64,000 bases of DNA, from the NCBI RefSeq assembly GCF_030546755.1, contig NZ_JAUOPE010000005.1, positions 156,411-220,410 of the forward strand, read 5' to 3'. Every line of letters starts with the position of its first letter. Position 1 is the stretch's first letter. Below the pieces are notes generated by a model. It saw only the letters and a list, made by a program, of their open reading frames with translations, made no database searches and was not told the DNA's origin. Made by a program: the position numbers and the translations under genes. Source of the stretch: Colwellia sp. 1_MG-2023. Its GTDB lineage: Bacteria > Pseudomonadota > Gammaproteobacteria > Enterobacterales > Alteromonadaceae. Shown here piece by piece: positions 26,014 through 34,462 of the stretch.

Positions 26014-28683
26014 ATGAAGCACTTTAAAAATAACTTAAGCCCGATTACAAAGGCTTTGTTGCTAGGTGGTATTATGTCTTTTCCTGCATTAGTCAATGCA
26101 GAAGAAGCCAATGAAGAAGTTGAACGAATTGAAATAACAGGTTCAAAAATTAAGCGAGCTGATATGGAATCAGCTAGTCCAGTTTCTGTTATTACCGCTG
26201 CTGAAATAAGCATGTCTGGTATTTCAAATGTTGAAAACTTATTACAAGAAATGTCTTTTTCAGCAGGTGTTGCTGGTAATGCGACCAACGCTTATTGGAC
26301 AAGTGGTGGTTATGGTACAGCACAAGTAAACCTTCGAGGAATGGGAATTAAGCGCACGCTTGTTTTATTTAATGGAAGAAGAGTTGTTGGAGGGGGAACT
26401 GGAGCAAACAGTTCTGTCGATTTAAATATGGTTCCAACTTCAATGGTTGAGCGTATTGAAGTATTAAAAGATGGTGCTTCGGCAATTTATGGCGCTGATG
26501 CTGTTGCTGGTGTAGTAAATATCATCACTAAAAAGGATTTTGAAGGTGCAGAGCTTAATATTAAAGCTGGTATTACTGACGAAGGGGATGGTGAAAACCA
26601 AGATATTAATCTTACCTTAGGTGGAGATTTTGAACGAGGTAATGCAGTTTTAAGTTTAAATTACACTAATACTGAAGCCGTTCGTCAATCAGATCGTATC
26701 GATTGTGCTAAATTTGGTACAGAAGAAGGAAAATTTCAATGTTTTGGTAGTGGCACAACTGAAGGGGGTAGAGCATTACTTGCAGATGGTAGTCAGGTGC
26801 AATTTAGCCAAGATGAGAACAATGGTGATGCATATGGTCCATACAATAGTGAAGAGCATGGGTTTGAATGGATCCCTTATTTGAATGCTGTTAGTCCTAT
26901 GGAACGCATCAATATTTCAAGTTTTGTTAACTATGAAGTGAATGATTCAATACGTTTATTTACAGAAACTATGTATACAAAACGTAAAGGTAAGCAAATT
27001 GTTACGCCTCGCAATGGGTTTGCAGGTATAAAAGTATCTCAAGATTTTACTTATAACCCAACTGGTCAAGATTTAGAGTTTCAAAGTCGCCGCAATACAG
27101 AGTTAGGTGCCCCCTTCTTTTTCCAAGAAACTGATACTATTCGTATAGTATTAGGCCTTGAAGGTGACTTTGATAATGGTTGGGGATGGGATTTTGCTTT
27201 TAATTATGGCAGAAATACAGGAACAGACGGATGGACTTTTGATATCGACCCAGCTAAAGCTGCACAGACTTTAGATGATAGTATTTGTACTTATGATAAT
27301 AGTAATGGTATTCCTTGTGGGGATTGGTTTGGTGTAAACCAGCTAGATCAGGGTGTTATAGATTATGTAAAGTATCGCCGAGAAGGAACAGGTGGTAATG
27401 AGATGCGTAGTTGGACTGCTAATATTTATGGTGATTTATTTGAATTGCCAGCAGGTGTATTAGGGTTTGCTGCTGGTGTAGAACACCGAGCTGAAGATGG
27501 GTGGCGTGACCCTGATTCAACTGTGTTAGCTAATGGTAATGAAGATCCTATTAGTGGTAGTTATGATGTAAGTGAAGCATTCATCGAGTTATCAGTTCCG
27601 TTATTAGCCGATATGCCCTTGGTAGAAAACTTAACGGCAGAAATGGCAATGCGTTATTCTGATTACAGTACGGTTGGTGCTGAATCTACGTATAAACTTG
27701 GTATTACTTGGAAAGTTAATGATGCATTAATGATCCGTGGTGTGCAGTCTACAGCATTTCGTGCTCCCGTTATCACTGAGTTATTTGGTGGTACTAATGG
27801 AGAAAACTTAAGAACTATAGATCCTTGTGAGAATGCTACAGGGGTAATTGCTGCTAGTTGTTTAGCAGACGGAGTTCCTGCTGACTTTGTTCAAGACGGT
27901 ACAACTGTTTTAACAAGTGTTGGTGGAAATCCGGAACTTGGTGCAGAATCAGCAGATACCACTACTATAGGTATTGTGTGGGAGCCTGAATTTGTTAAAG
28001 GTTTATCTACTACGTTAGATTACTTTAATATAGAAATTGAAGATTCTATTACTTCAGTAAATGGCTCTGATATGTTGAAGTTATGTTATGAAGATCCTGT
28101 AGGAAACTCACAATTTTGTGATACTTTTACTCGTCATCAAGTGACTAAGCAAGTTAATCAACTTCAGCAACGCCCTGTAAATGCAGCCGTAGAAAAAGTT
28201 AGTGGTATTGATTTTAATATTGCATATAAATTTGAATTATTTGGTTATGATGCCAAAACAAATTTGGATGTGACGCGTTTATTAGATCATGAAAGTACAC
28301 CTTTTGCTGGGCAGCCGACTATTGATAAGGTTGGGTATATCACTGAAGATCAAGGTAGTTATACAGAGTGGCGCAGTAACTTTAGCTTGTCATTAATAAG
28401 CGATGATTGGATGGCTAGTTATTCTCTGCGTTATATTGGTGGTGCTGATGATGTTAATGGAAATGACTTTGATCCTCTTGGTAAGTCTGTCGATTCAATA
28501 ACTTATTCTGATATTTCAGCGTCGTATATGTTTAATGACGAACTGACTATTTCGGCAGGTATTGACAACTTATTAGATGAAGAAGCGCCTTATTTAACCT
28601 CTTGGAATGATGCTAATACCGATGTAATGACTTACGATTTACTCGGTCGTAGAGGTTTTGTAAAAATGTCTTATCGTTTTTAA
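26014..28683 (+). CDS. TonB-dependent outer-membrane receptor, probably in the HutC regulon
   Basis: 889 residues: signal peptide (LLLGGIMSFPALVNA), TonB-box and plug beginning VERIEITGSKIKR with the plug motifs VNLRGMGIKRTLVLFNGRRV and DGASAIYGADAVAGVVNI, then a 22-strand barrel ending in Phe (FVKMSYRF). Extracellular loops contain several Cys (for example SICTYDNSNGIPCG). Lying next to hutC and behind hut-type operators, it is a good candidate for uptake of histidine, urocanate or a histidine-containing peptide (inference). A terminator follows. Confidence 0.92.
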   Translation: MKHFKNNLSPITKALLLGGIMSFPALVNAEEANEEVERIEITGSKIKRADMESASPVSVITAAEISMSGISNVENLLQEMSFSAGVAGNATNAYWTSGGYGTAQVNLRGMGIKRTLVLFNGRRVVGGGTGANSSVDLNMVPTSMVERIEVLKDGASAIYGADAVAGVVNIITKKDFEGAELNIKAGITDEGDGENQDINLTLGGDFERGNAVLSLNYTNTEAVRQSDRIDCAKFGTEEGKFQCFGSGTTEGGRALLADGSQVQFSQDENNGDAYGPYNSEEHGFEWIPYLNAVSPMERINISSFVNYEVNDSIRLFTETMYTKRKGKQIVTPRNGFAGIKVSQDFTYNPTGQDLEFQSRRNTELGAPFFFQETDTIRIVLGLEGDFDNGWGWDFAFNYGRNTGTDGWTFDIDPAKAAQTLDDSICTYDNSNGIPCGDWFGVNQLDQGVIDYVKYRREGTGGNEMRSWTANIYGDLFELPAGVLGFAAGVEHRAEDGWRDPDSTVLANGNEDPISGSYDVSEAFIELSVPLLADMPLVENLTAEMAMRYSDYSTVGAESTYKLGITWKVNDALMIRGVQSTAFRAPVITELFGGTNGENLRTIDPCENATGVIAASCLADGVPADFVQDGTTVLTSVGGNPELGAESADTTTIGIVWEPEFVKGLSTTLDYFNIEIEDSITSVNGSDMLKLCYEDPVGNSQFCDTFTRHQVTKQVNQLQQRPVNAAVEKVSGIDFNIAYKFELFGYDAKTNLDVTRLLDHESTPFAGQPTIDKVGYITEDQGSYTEWRSNFSLSLISDDWMASYSLRYIGGADDVNGNDFDPLGKSVDSITYSDISASYMFNDELTISAGIDNLLDEEAPYLTSWNDANTDVMTYDLLGRRGFVKMSYRF

Positions 28684-28699
28684 AGCCCTTTGATAGCTT

Positions 28700-28736
28700 A
28701 AGCTTGTCACACCTCCCTGGGTGACAAGCTTTTTTT
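28700..28736 (+). terminator. Terminator after the TonB receptor
   Basis: AAGCTTGTCAC and GTGACAAGCTT form an 11-bp stem with a 10-nt loop, followed by a run of T. Confidence 0.92.
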
Positions 28737-28760
28737 ATATATGAAATAAAAGGTTATTTT

Positions 28761-29516
28761 TTGATATTAATTTTAATTGTATTTACTTTTTTATATTCAC
28801 CATTTACGTTTTCTAAGAATTTAGAACTGGTCTTTCAAGCAAAGGAAGTAAACAAATCTGTTTATATGTATTCAGAAGATAATGGACTAACTTTTGAAGG
28901 CATAATGCCAAGTATCTTGAATAGGGTAGCAAAAAAATCAAATATCAAAATATCCTTCTATCATGTCCCTTCTTCTAGGGTAGAAGAGTACCTTTTTACT
29001 AATAAGTTGGATGGTTCTTTGATGAATAAAGAGTGGCTAGATAACCCTGAAAATTTTTTATTCACAAAACCTTTTTTAAAGTATGGTTACTTTTTATTTA
29101 GTACGAAAGCTATAAACGAAAAGCAAGGTTACGAGAATTATCTAACAGGAAAGAGAATTTGCACTCATAGGTCATATTTGTATCCTGAATACCCTGTCTT
29201 ATCAAAGCTATTTGATGAGAACAAATCAATTCGTATAGATAGCGAAAATGATTTATCCATGCTTAAAATGTTGTTAAAAAATCGGTGTGAAGTTACCATT
29301 ATTGACGAACATACTGGGGATTGGTTGATAAATAACCTGTTTAAGAACGAATCTTTATATCGTTCAAATAAGCCAATATTTAATGTTGAATTGACTATGG
29401 CATTTACAACTCAATGGCAGCCATTTGTAAAGGAAATTAATAACTATATTGATAAAATTAACAAAACCAATGAAATGGAGAATATAATAAAAGAAGCGAA
29501 GGCTATAAAATATTAA
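28761..29516 (+). CDS. Periplasmic solute-binding protein (family 3-like)
   Basis: 251 residues from a TTG start (AAAGG upstream): signal peptide (ILIVFTFLYSPFTFS) and a two-lobed binding fold (GLTFEGIMPSILNRVAKKSN, FTKPFLKYGYFLFST, RCEVTIIDEHTGDWL). It follows the receptor terminator by 25 bases on the same strand. It is weakly like the 18501-19205 protein, so two binding proteins bracket the hut genes; no ABC permease is present, so they may sense rather than transport. Confidence 0.75.
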   Translation: MILILIVFTFLYSPFTFSKNLELVFQAKEVNKSVYMYSEDNGLTFEGIMPSILNRVAKKSNIKISFYHVPSSRVEEYLFTNKLDGSLMNKEWLDNPENFLFTKPFLKYGYFLFSTKAINEKQGYENYLTGKRICTHRSYLYPEYPVLSKLFDENKSIRIDSENDLSMLKMLLKNRCEVTIIDEHTGDWLINNLFKNESLYRSNKPIFNVELTMAFTTQWQPFVKEINNYIDKINKTNEMENIIKEAKAIKY

Positions 29517-29711
29517 CTTATCAACATAATCAATTGAATACAAATGTTAGTAATAAATTTTAGAACATTAAACCGCTTTAAAGGTTTTGTTTCTAATAAC
29601 AATAATGTATTAAATTGGCTTGCAACAAAGCATAGATTTAACACTTTCCTTTGATCTAGAACATGATAATTTATTGATAATCAACTAGTATAGATTTGTG
29701 TGGAATTATTT

Positions 29712-30119
29712 ATGGTTAGTCCAGTGTCTAATTTTAAAGGTTTTATTGTGCTTGTAATGATTTTGTTGTTAACACAACAAAGTTTTGCTGCCTTTATGCC
29801 TATGAACTGTGAAGACATGAAAGGTGCTTCTGTAGCTGCCCAAGAAAAGAATTCACACAAAACCTCCCAAATGCACGAACACAACTCTGTATCAAAAGAC
29901 AAAATGGCTTTTCATGAAGAGTGTGATATTTGTGACTCCAATGATTGTCGCTGTGGTGAAATGGGAGGATGCTTTACCTCATACTTCTTAACCACAACTC
30001 AAAAATCAAATAATGGATTTATGTTATTTGTAGATCATGGCAAAAGATTTTTATCTCCAGATGAACACCCCTACTCAGGTGTCTATTTACACCCTTTTAG
30101 ACCTCCTATCTTTATTTAA
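29712..30119 (+). CDS. Small secreted Cys/His/Met protein, paralogue of the 6.3-kb copper gene
   Basis: 135 residues from ATG 29712 (GGA 8 nt upstream; a GTG at 29700 is an alternative). Signal peptide (FIVLVMILLLTQQSFA), then MPMNCEDMKG, a His/Lys-rich stretch, a Cys cluster (CDICDSNDCRCGEMGGC) and the end PFRPPIFI. Same plan as the 6339-6725 gene (Met/His region, Cys cluster, RPPI tail); both stand just before copper operons, which supports a periplasmic copper-linked role. Confidence 0.7.
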   Translation: MVSPVSNFKGFIVLVMILLLTQQSFAAFMPMNCEDMKGASVAAQEKNSHKTSQMHEHNSVSKDKMAFHEECDICDSNDCRCGEMGGCFTSYFLTTTQKSNNGFMLFVDHGKRFLSPDEHPYSGVYLHPFRPPIFI

Positions 30120-30273
30120 AAACAGGATCAGTTCGTTTTAAAACGTATTCTGATCGTTCTAAACCTTTTTAGGTCTTTGCTGTGAACTGTGCGCTGGTGG
30201 TTTATATCTCTCATCTGTCGTGTATTGGTGTTTTTGTGTAATGCTTTTTAGTAAATAAACCTAATTTGATAAC

Positions 30274-30304
30274 TTGACATGTGTCTTAGACACAGGTGTA
30301 AGCT
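30274..30304 (+). promoter_or_regulatory. MerR-family promoter of the copA operon (19-bp spacer)
   Basis: TTGACA (30274-30279) and TAAGCT (30299-30304) are 19 bp apart, with the dyad TGTGTC-TTA-GACACA in the spacer. This is the classic overlong promoter activated by MerR-type proteins. It lies 57 bases before the regulator gene, so the regulator controls its own operon. Confidence 0.88.
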
Positions 30305-30360
30305 AAACATAAGTAATTAGAAACGTACTTTGTTTTGAAATGATATAGGGGGGCTACTTG

Positions 30361-30783
30361 ATGAGAGTAACGGAATTAGCAAATGCTATGAATACAACAC
30401 CAGATACGGTGCGCTATTACACCCGGATAGGTCTAATTTCTCCGGTCAAAAGCACTGAGAATGGCTACAAATCTTATGGCAAAAAGATACAGCAGAGATT
30501 GAAATTTATCTTAAGTGCTCGGAAGTTAGATTTCTCAGTAGAAGAGATAAAAGAGATTTTGACTGAAGCAGATAAAGGTCACACTGCCTGTCCACTGGTA
30601 AGAGAAATTGTAGAGCATCGCCTTGCTGAAACAGAGAAACAATTTCAAGCGGCATTACTATTAAGAGAAAAATTAAGAAACGCAATAAGTGATTGGCAGA
30701 CTAAACCGGATAAAGATCCTACTGGAAGTATGATCTGCCACCTTATTGAGGGAGATCTAGATGACGGAGGTAATGATGAATAA
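30361..30783 (+). CDS. MerR-family metal-responsive regulator of the copA operon
   Basis: 140 residues; ATG at 30361 follows AGGGGGGC by 7 nt. Winged helix ([20 protein letters not shown]), then a dimer helix and cysteines at [11 protein letters not shown] and MICHLIEG. This Cys spacing differs from CueR (CxGxxxxDCP loop) and is closer to a CPLVR...CHLIE subgroup found beside P-type ATPases. Probably copper- or silver-sensing given the genes it heads (inference). It overlaps the copA start by 8 bases. Confidence 0.88.
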   Translation: MRVTELANAMNTTPDTVRYYTRIGLISPVKSTENGYKSYGKKIQQRLKFILSARKLDFSVEEIKEILTEADKGHTACPLVREIVEHRLAETEKQFQAALLLREKLRNAISDWQTKPDKDPTGSMICHLIEGDLDDGGNDE

Positions 30784-33034
30784 ATTAACAAGCAACCTCG
30801 TTAGCAATAATACTCAAGAATTGATTATTGATGGAGCTAGTTGTGCTAGTTGTGTTGGTAAAATAGAAGTAGCGCTGAAAGGTGTTCCTGGTGTCGATAA
30901 GGCAGAAATGAATTTTGCTTTACGGACTGTTTCAGTAACAGGGAAAGTAGGTGTTGATATTCTAATTAAGGCCATCGAAGGCATAGGTTATAACGCCAAA
31001 TCAGCAAACGAAACTAGTGATGATGAATTGTTGGATGAAAAAGAAGTAGCAGATCAAAAATACTATGCCAGCTTAATGAAGCAGATGTGGATTGCGCTTG
31101 GTTTAGGTGTTCCGTTGATGATTTACAGTATTGCTGGTGGACCTATGACGGTTGAAACAACCCTAGAACGAGGTGTCTGGCTATTTATTGGGCTTTTATG
31201 TGCCGCCATCATGTACTTTGCTGGTAAGCATTTCTATATCGGTGCATGGAAATCATTTGTAAATCACAGTGCCAATATGGATACCCTAATTGCTTTAGGC
31301 ACAGGCACTGCGTGGATTTATTCGATGGTAGTTGTTTTCTTTCCAATGGCGTTACCTGAGATGGCTAGGCATGTCTATTTTGAAGCAACTGCAATGATCA
31401 TTGGTTTGATTGATCTAGGGCTAGCTTTAGAAGTAAAAGCGCGTGGGCGAACCAGTGAAGCGATAAAACGATTAATTGGCCTTCAGGCAAAAACGGCTCG
31501 CGTAGTTCGTGATGGCAAAGAAATTGATATTGCGATTGAGCAGGTGTTACTTAACGATGTTGTTCGGGTTCGACCCGGAGAGAAAATTTCGGTAGATGGT
31601 GTTGTCATTCAAGGACATACCTCTATTGATGAGTCGATGCTAACAGGTGAGCCAATGCCTGTTGAGAAGGTTGAAGAAGATGAAGTGGTAGCTGGCACAT
31701 TAAACAAATCAGGCTCAATTTTGTTTAAAGCGACTCGTGTTGGTAAAGATACTTCATTAGCTCAAATTATTAATATGGTTAAACGAGCGCAAAACTCTAA
31801 ACCGCCTATTGGTCGCTTAGCGGATGCTATTTCAGCTTATTTCGTACCAGTGATTATGATTATTGCCATTGTCAGTGCGCTTGTTTGGCTTAACTTCGGT
31901 CCTGATCCAACATTAGCTTTCGCTGTTGTTTCGGCAACAACGGTTTTGATTATTGCTTGTCCTTGTGCGCTTGGTCTAGCAACTCCGATGTCAGTGATGG
32001 TTGGAGTAGGTAAAGCTGCTGAAGCAGGTGTGCTTATTCGCAATGGTGAAGCATTACAAACCGCATCAAAAATTACCACTATGATCCTAGATAAAACAGG
32101 AACGATTACCGAAGGCGCTCCTAAGGTTACCGATGTTCTTATTGCTGATAGTAAATTCACCAAACAGTACATCTTAACGATTGCATCAAGTATTGAAAGT
32201 GGTTCAGAGCACCCTTTAGCCCAAGCCATCATTGACTCTAAAATTGAGCAAGATATTGAACCACAAGCAGTTACTGGCTTTCAAGCTATAGCAGGTTATG
32301 GTGTTAAAGCGCAATTTAATGATCATCAAATACTTTTTGGCAATCTAAAATTGATGTTGAAAAATGATGTTGAATTAAATGACTTTGTTGCAAAGGCACA
32401 AAATCTTGCTGATGAAGCAAAAACACCTATGTATCTAGCTATTGATAAGAAGCTGGCGGCAATTATCGCAGTTGCTGATCCAATTAAAAAAGATTCAATT
32501 GAAGCCATTAAAAGACTAAAAGCTAATGGCATACGTGTAGTAATGCTCACTGGAGACAATAGAGCAACTGCCAATGCTGTCGCTAAGAAAGTTGGCATCA
32601 CTGAAGTATTTTCTGAAGTTCTTCCTGAAGATAAATCCAATAAAGTGGCGGAATTACAAGCTCAAAATGAAATCGTCGGTATGACAGGAGATGGTATTAA
32701 TGATGCCCCAGCATTGGCATTGGCCAATGTTGGATTCGCCATTGGTACTGGGACCGATGTGGCAATTGAGAGTGCTGATATCACCTTGATGAGAGGATCA
32801 CTCCATGGCTTAGCTGATGCAATAGCTATCAGTAAAGCGACCCTTAGGAATATCAAACAAAACCTGTTTGGTGCATTTATTTATAACGTTGCAGGAGTTC
32901 CATTTGCAGCAGGTCTACTTTATCCATTTTTTGGATTGTTATTAAACCCAGTAATTGCAGGTGCAGCAATGGCTTTCTCTTCATTAACGGTTGTAAGTAA
33001 TGCAAATCGATTGAGATTGTTTAAGCCTCAATAA
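30776..33034 (+). CDS. copA: Copper-exporting P1B-type ATPase CopA
   Basis: 752 residues from ATG 30776, chosen because GGAGG lies just before it; an ATG 15 bases upstream is unlikely. One N-terminal HMA domain (C23-A-S-C26), then membrane helices, the actuator loop ([14 protein letters not shown]), the transport motif CPC (C395/C397), phosphorylation site DKTGT (D439), HPLA and GDGIND. These features fit Cu(I)-exporting ATPases of the inner membrane. Coupled to the regulator upstream. Confidence 0.96.
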   Translation: MNKLTSNLVSNNTQELIIDGASCASCVGKIEVALKGVPGVDKAEMNFALRTVSVTGKVGVDILIKAIEGIGYNAKSANETSDDELLDEKEVADQKYYASLMKQMWIALGLGVPLMIYSIAGGPMTVETTLERGVWLFIGLLCAAIMYFAGKHFYIGAWKSFVNHSANMDTLIALGTGTAWIYSMVVVFFPMALPEMARHVYFEATAMIIGLIDLGLALEVKARGRTSEAIKRLIGLQAKTARVVRDGKEIDIAIEQVLLNDVVRVRPGEKISVDGVVIQGHTSIDESMLTGEPMPVEKVEEDEVVAGTLNKSGSILFKATRVGKDTSLAQIINMVKRAQNSKPPIGRLADAISAYFVPVIMIIAIVSALVWLNFGPDPTLAFAVVSATTVLIIACPCALGLATPMSVMVGVGKAAEAGVLIRNGEALQTASKITTMILDKTGTITEGAPKVTDVLIADSKFTKQYILTIASSIESGSEHPLAQAIIDSKIEQDIEPQAVTGFQAIAGYGVKAQFNDHQILFGNLKLMLKNDVELNDFVAKAQNLADEAKTPMYLAIDKKLAAIIAVADPIKKDSIEAIKRLKANGIRVVMLTGDNRATANAVAKKVGITEVFSEVLPEDKSNKVAELQAQNEIVGMTGDGINDAPALALANVGFAIGTGTDVAIESADITLMRGSLHGLADAIAISKATLRNIKQNLFGAFIYNVAGVPFAAGLLYPFFGLLLNPVIAGAAMAFSSLTVVSNANRLRLFKPQ

Positions 33035-33058
33035 CATTAAATAAAAGGAAGAAATGAC

Positions 33059-33415
33059 ATGATGATCATTAATTTAATTGGGTTGGTACTAATAGCGTTA
33101 ATTATCTGGTGGTTTTGGTTATATAAACCAGCAAAAGCAATTGATTCTACTATGGAAAGTGTAACCGTTATCGTAAACAACGGTGTTTATAACCCCTCTA
33201 GAATAATAGTAGCAAAAGGTAAAGAAACGACTATCAATTTTCTTCGAAAAGACGGGAGTCCTTGTGCAGCAACAGTCATTTTTCCTGATTTTGAAGTCAG
33301 TGAAGAGTTACCTGTTGATGAAAGTAAAGCGATTGAATTACCTTCTATGGCACCGGGTCAGTATCCGTTTCATTGTCCAATGAAGATGTATAGCGGCACT
33401 TTGATCGTTGAGTAG
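33059..33415 (+). CDS. Membrane-anchored cupredoxin-like protein
   Basis: 118 residues: one N-terminal membrane helix (LIGLVLIALIIWWFWLY) and a periplasmic cupredoxin fold with SPCAATVIFPDF and the ligand loop FHCPMKMYSG. This short family commonly accompanies or is fused to CopA and may receive Cu(I) from it. It starts 24 bases after copA. Confidence 0.85.
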   Translation: MMIINLIGLVLIALIIWWFWLYKPAKAIDSTMESVTVIVNNGVYNPSRIIVAKGKETTINFLRKDGSPCAATVIFPDFEVSEELPVDESKAIELPSMAPGQYPFHCPMKMYSGTLIVE

Positions 33416-33434
33416 GAATATTTTGAGGACGAAA

Positions 33435-33473
33435 ATGAGCAACAAACAAAAATCTTTTTGGTCAACTGTATAG
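33435..33473 (+). pseudogene. Truncated 5' end of a lost gene
   Basis: A good ribosome-binding site (GAGGA) and ATG open a frame MSNKQKSFWSTV that stops after 12 codons. It looks like the beginning of a further small membrane protein of the copper operon whose remainder has been deleted. The following sequence is the tail of an unrelated gene. Confidence 0.5.
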
Positions 33474-33487
33474 TCCCTAACTCAAAA

Positions 33488-33592
33488 GTCACTAGCTCTC
33501 AGCTTATTTTCAAAGCTGATCGAGCACTTTATAAGGCAAAAGGGGAAGGAAGGAATAAAACAATTTGCCTTATAGACAGTGAAAACTACTAA
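33488..33592 (+). pseudogene. 3' remnant of a GGDEF (diguanylate cyclase) gene
   Basis: The frame ending at the TAA of 33590-33592 encodes QLIFKADRALYKAKGEGRNK and a short tail. This is the last helix of GGDEF domains (consensus ADxALYxAKxxGRN). There is no start and no catalytic GGDEF motif, so only the C-terminal 30-odd residues survive. Together with the truncated gene just upstream it marks a recombination or deletion junction. Confidence 0.75.
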
Positions 33593-33737
33593 TAAATAAG
33601 TAAGATAAAAATTTTCAGCTACAACAATAAACAAAAGCTCAATTCTTTATATCTTTAAATATCTCTTAAAAGTTTTAGATTAAACTTTTAGTTTGTCCAA
33701 AGACAATTAGAATTTTTAGCGCAATTTTCAATTCAGG

Positions 33738-34460
33738 CTAGGCTTCTGGTGGAGTATGCAAATTAATAATTATTTCAAGAATATCCTTTAAACCCGTATC
33801 ACTTAACACCTCATCACGCTTTATCGCATTTAGTGCTATTAGCTCTCCAGACTCACCAAAACCAACATGGCTAGAGTGCGATACTTTTAAAAAGTCTCGC
33901 AACACTCCAATATCATCCTCATCTAAAGTTAACTGTTGTGACTCTTCATAACTTAATTCAGCTAAAGGTTTAGATAGGGTTAATTTCGGATTAGAACGTA
34001 CTTCTTTTAACGTGTTTACTTGATTGCGTAATCCTTTAACTTCACCAAGTAATAATGCCATTTTATGTCTTAATGTTAAGTCTTCTATCTTAACAAGATC
34101 GGAGTCTTCTACGAATGACTCAGGAATAGTATTTTGTAGATCTTTGCTTGATAAATTAACAGCATTTGCGGTAGTTGAGTGCTCAATCCATGCGTCAATT
34201 AACAACCTGTAAGCATTTGTCGTTTTTCCATTCACCTCTTTCTTATTATAGTAGATGGTTCTCGGTTTAGTGATGATACCCTTTGAACTCAAAATTGTTA
34301 TTATCGCTGTAGGTGAAACAATGCCACCTGAGCTTGTTATTTTTTGACTCGTCTCATGGATGTTCGTAAGCATTTGTTCTGTCGTTGGGGTCTTTGCTTC
34401 ATTCTTTAATTTGTTATATGTCGCAATAACTGTATCTAAAGAGATTTTTTTCATATTCAT
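33738..34460 (-). CDS. gmtX: Gamma-mobile-trio protein GmtX (probable)
   Basis: 240 residues, third gene of a minus-strand set. An N-terminal part with a helix-turn-helix-like look (VSPTAIITILSSKGIITKPRTIYY) is followed by a short coiled-coil (RHKMALLLGEVKGLRNQVNTLKE) and an acidic C-terminal region. Function in the trio is unknown. It begins 2 bases after the large recombinase stop, implying coupled translation. Identification rests mainly on context and size. Confidence 0.72.
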   Translation of the reverse strand: MNMKKISLDTVIATYNKLKNEAKTPTTEQMLTNIHETSQKITSSGGIVSPTAIITILSSKGIITKPRTIYYNKKEVNGKTTNAYRLLIDAWIEHSTTANAVNLSSKDLQNTIPESFVEDSDLVKIEDLTLRHKMALLLGEVKGLRNQVNTLKEVRSNPKLTLSKPLAELSYEESQQLTLDEDDIGVLRDFLKVSHSSHVGFGESGELIALNAIKRDEVLSDTGLKDILEIIINLHTPPEA

Positions 34461-34462
34461 TA

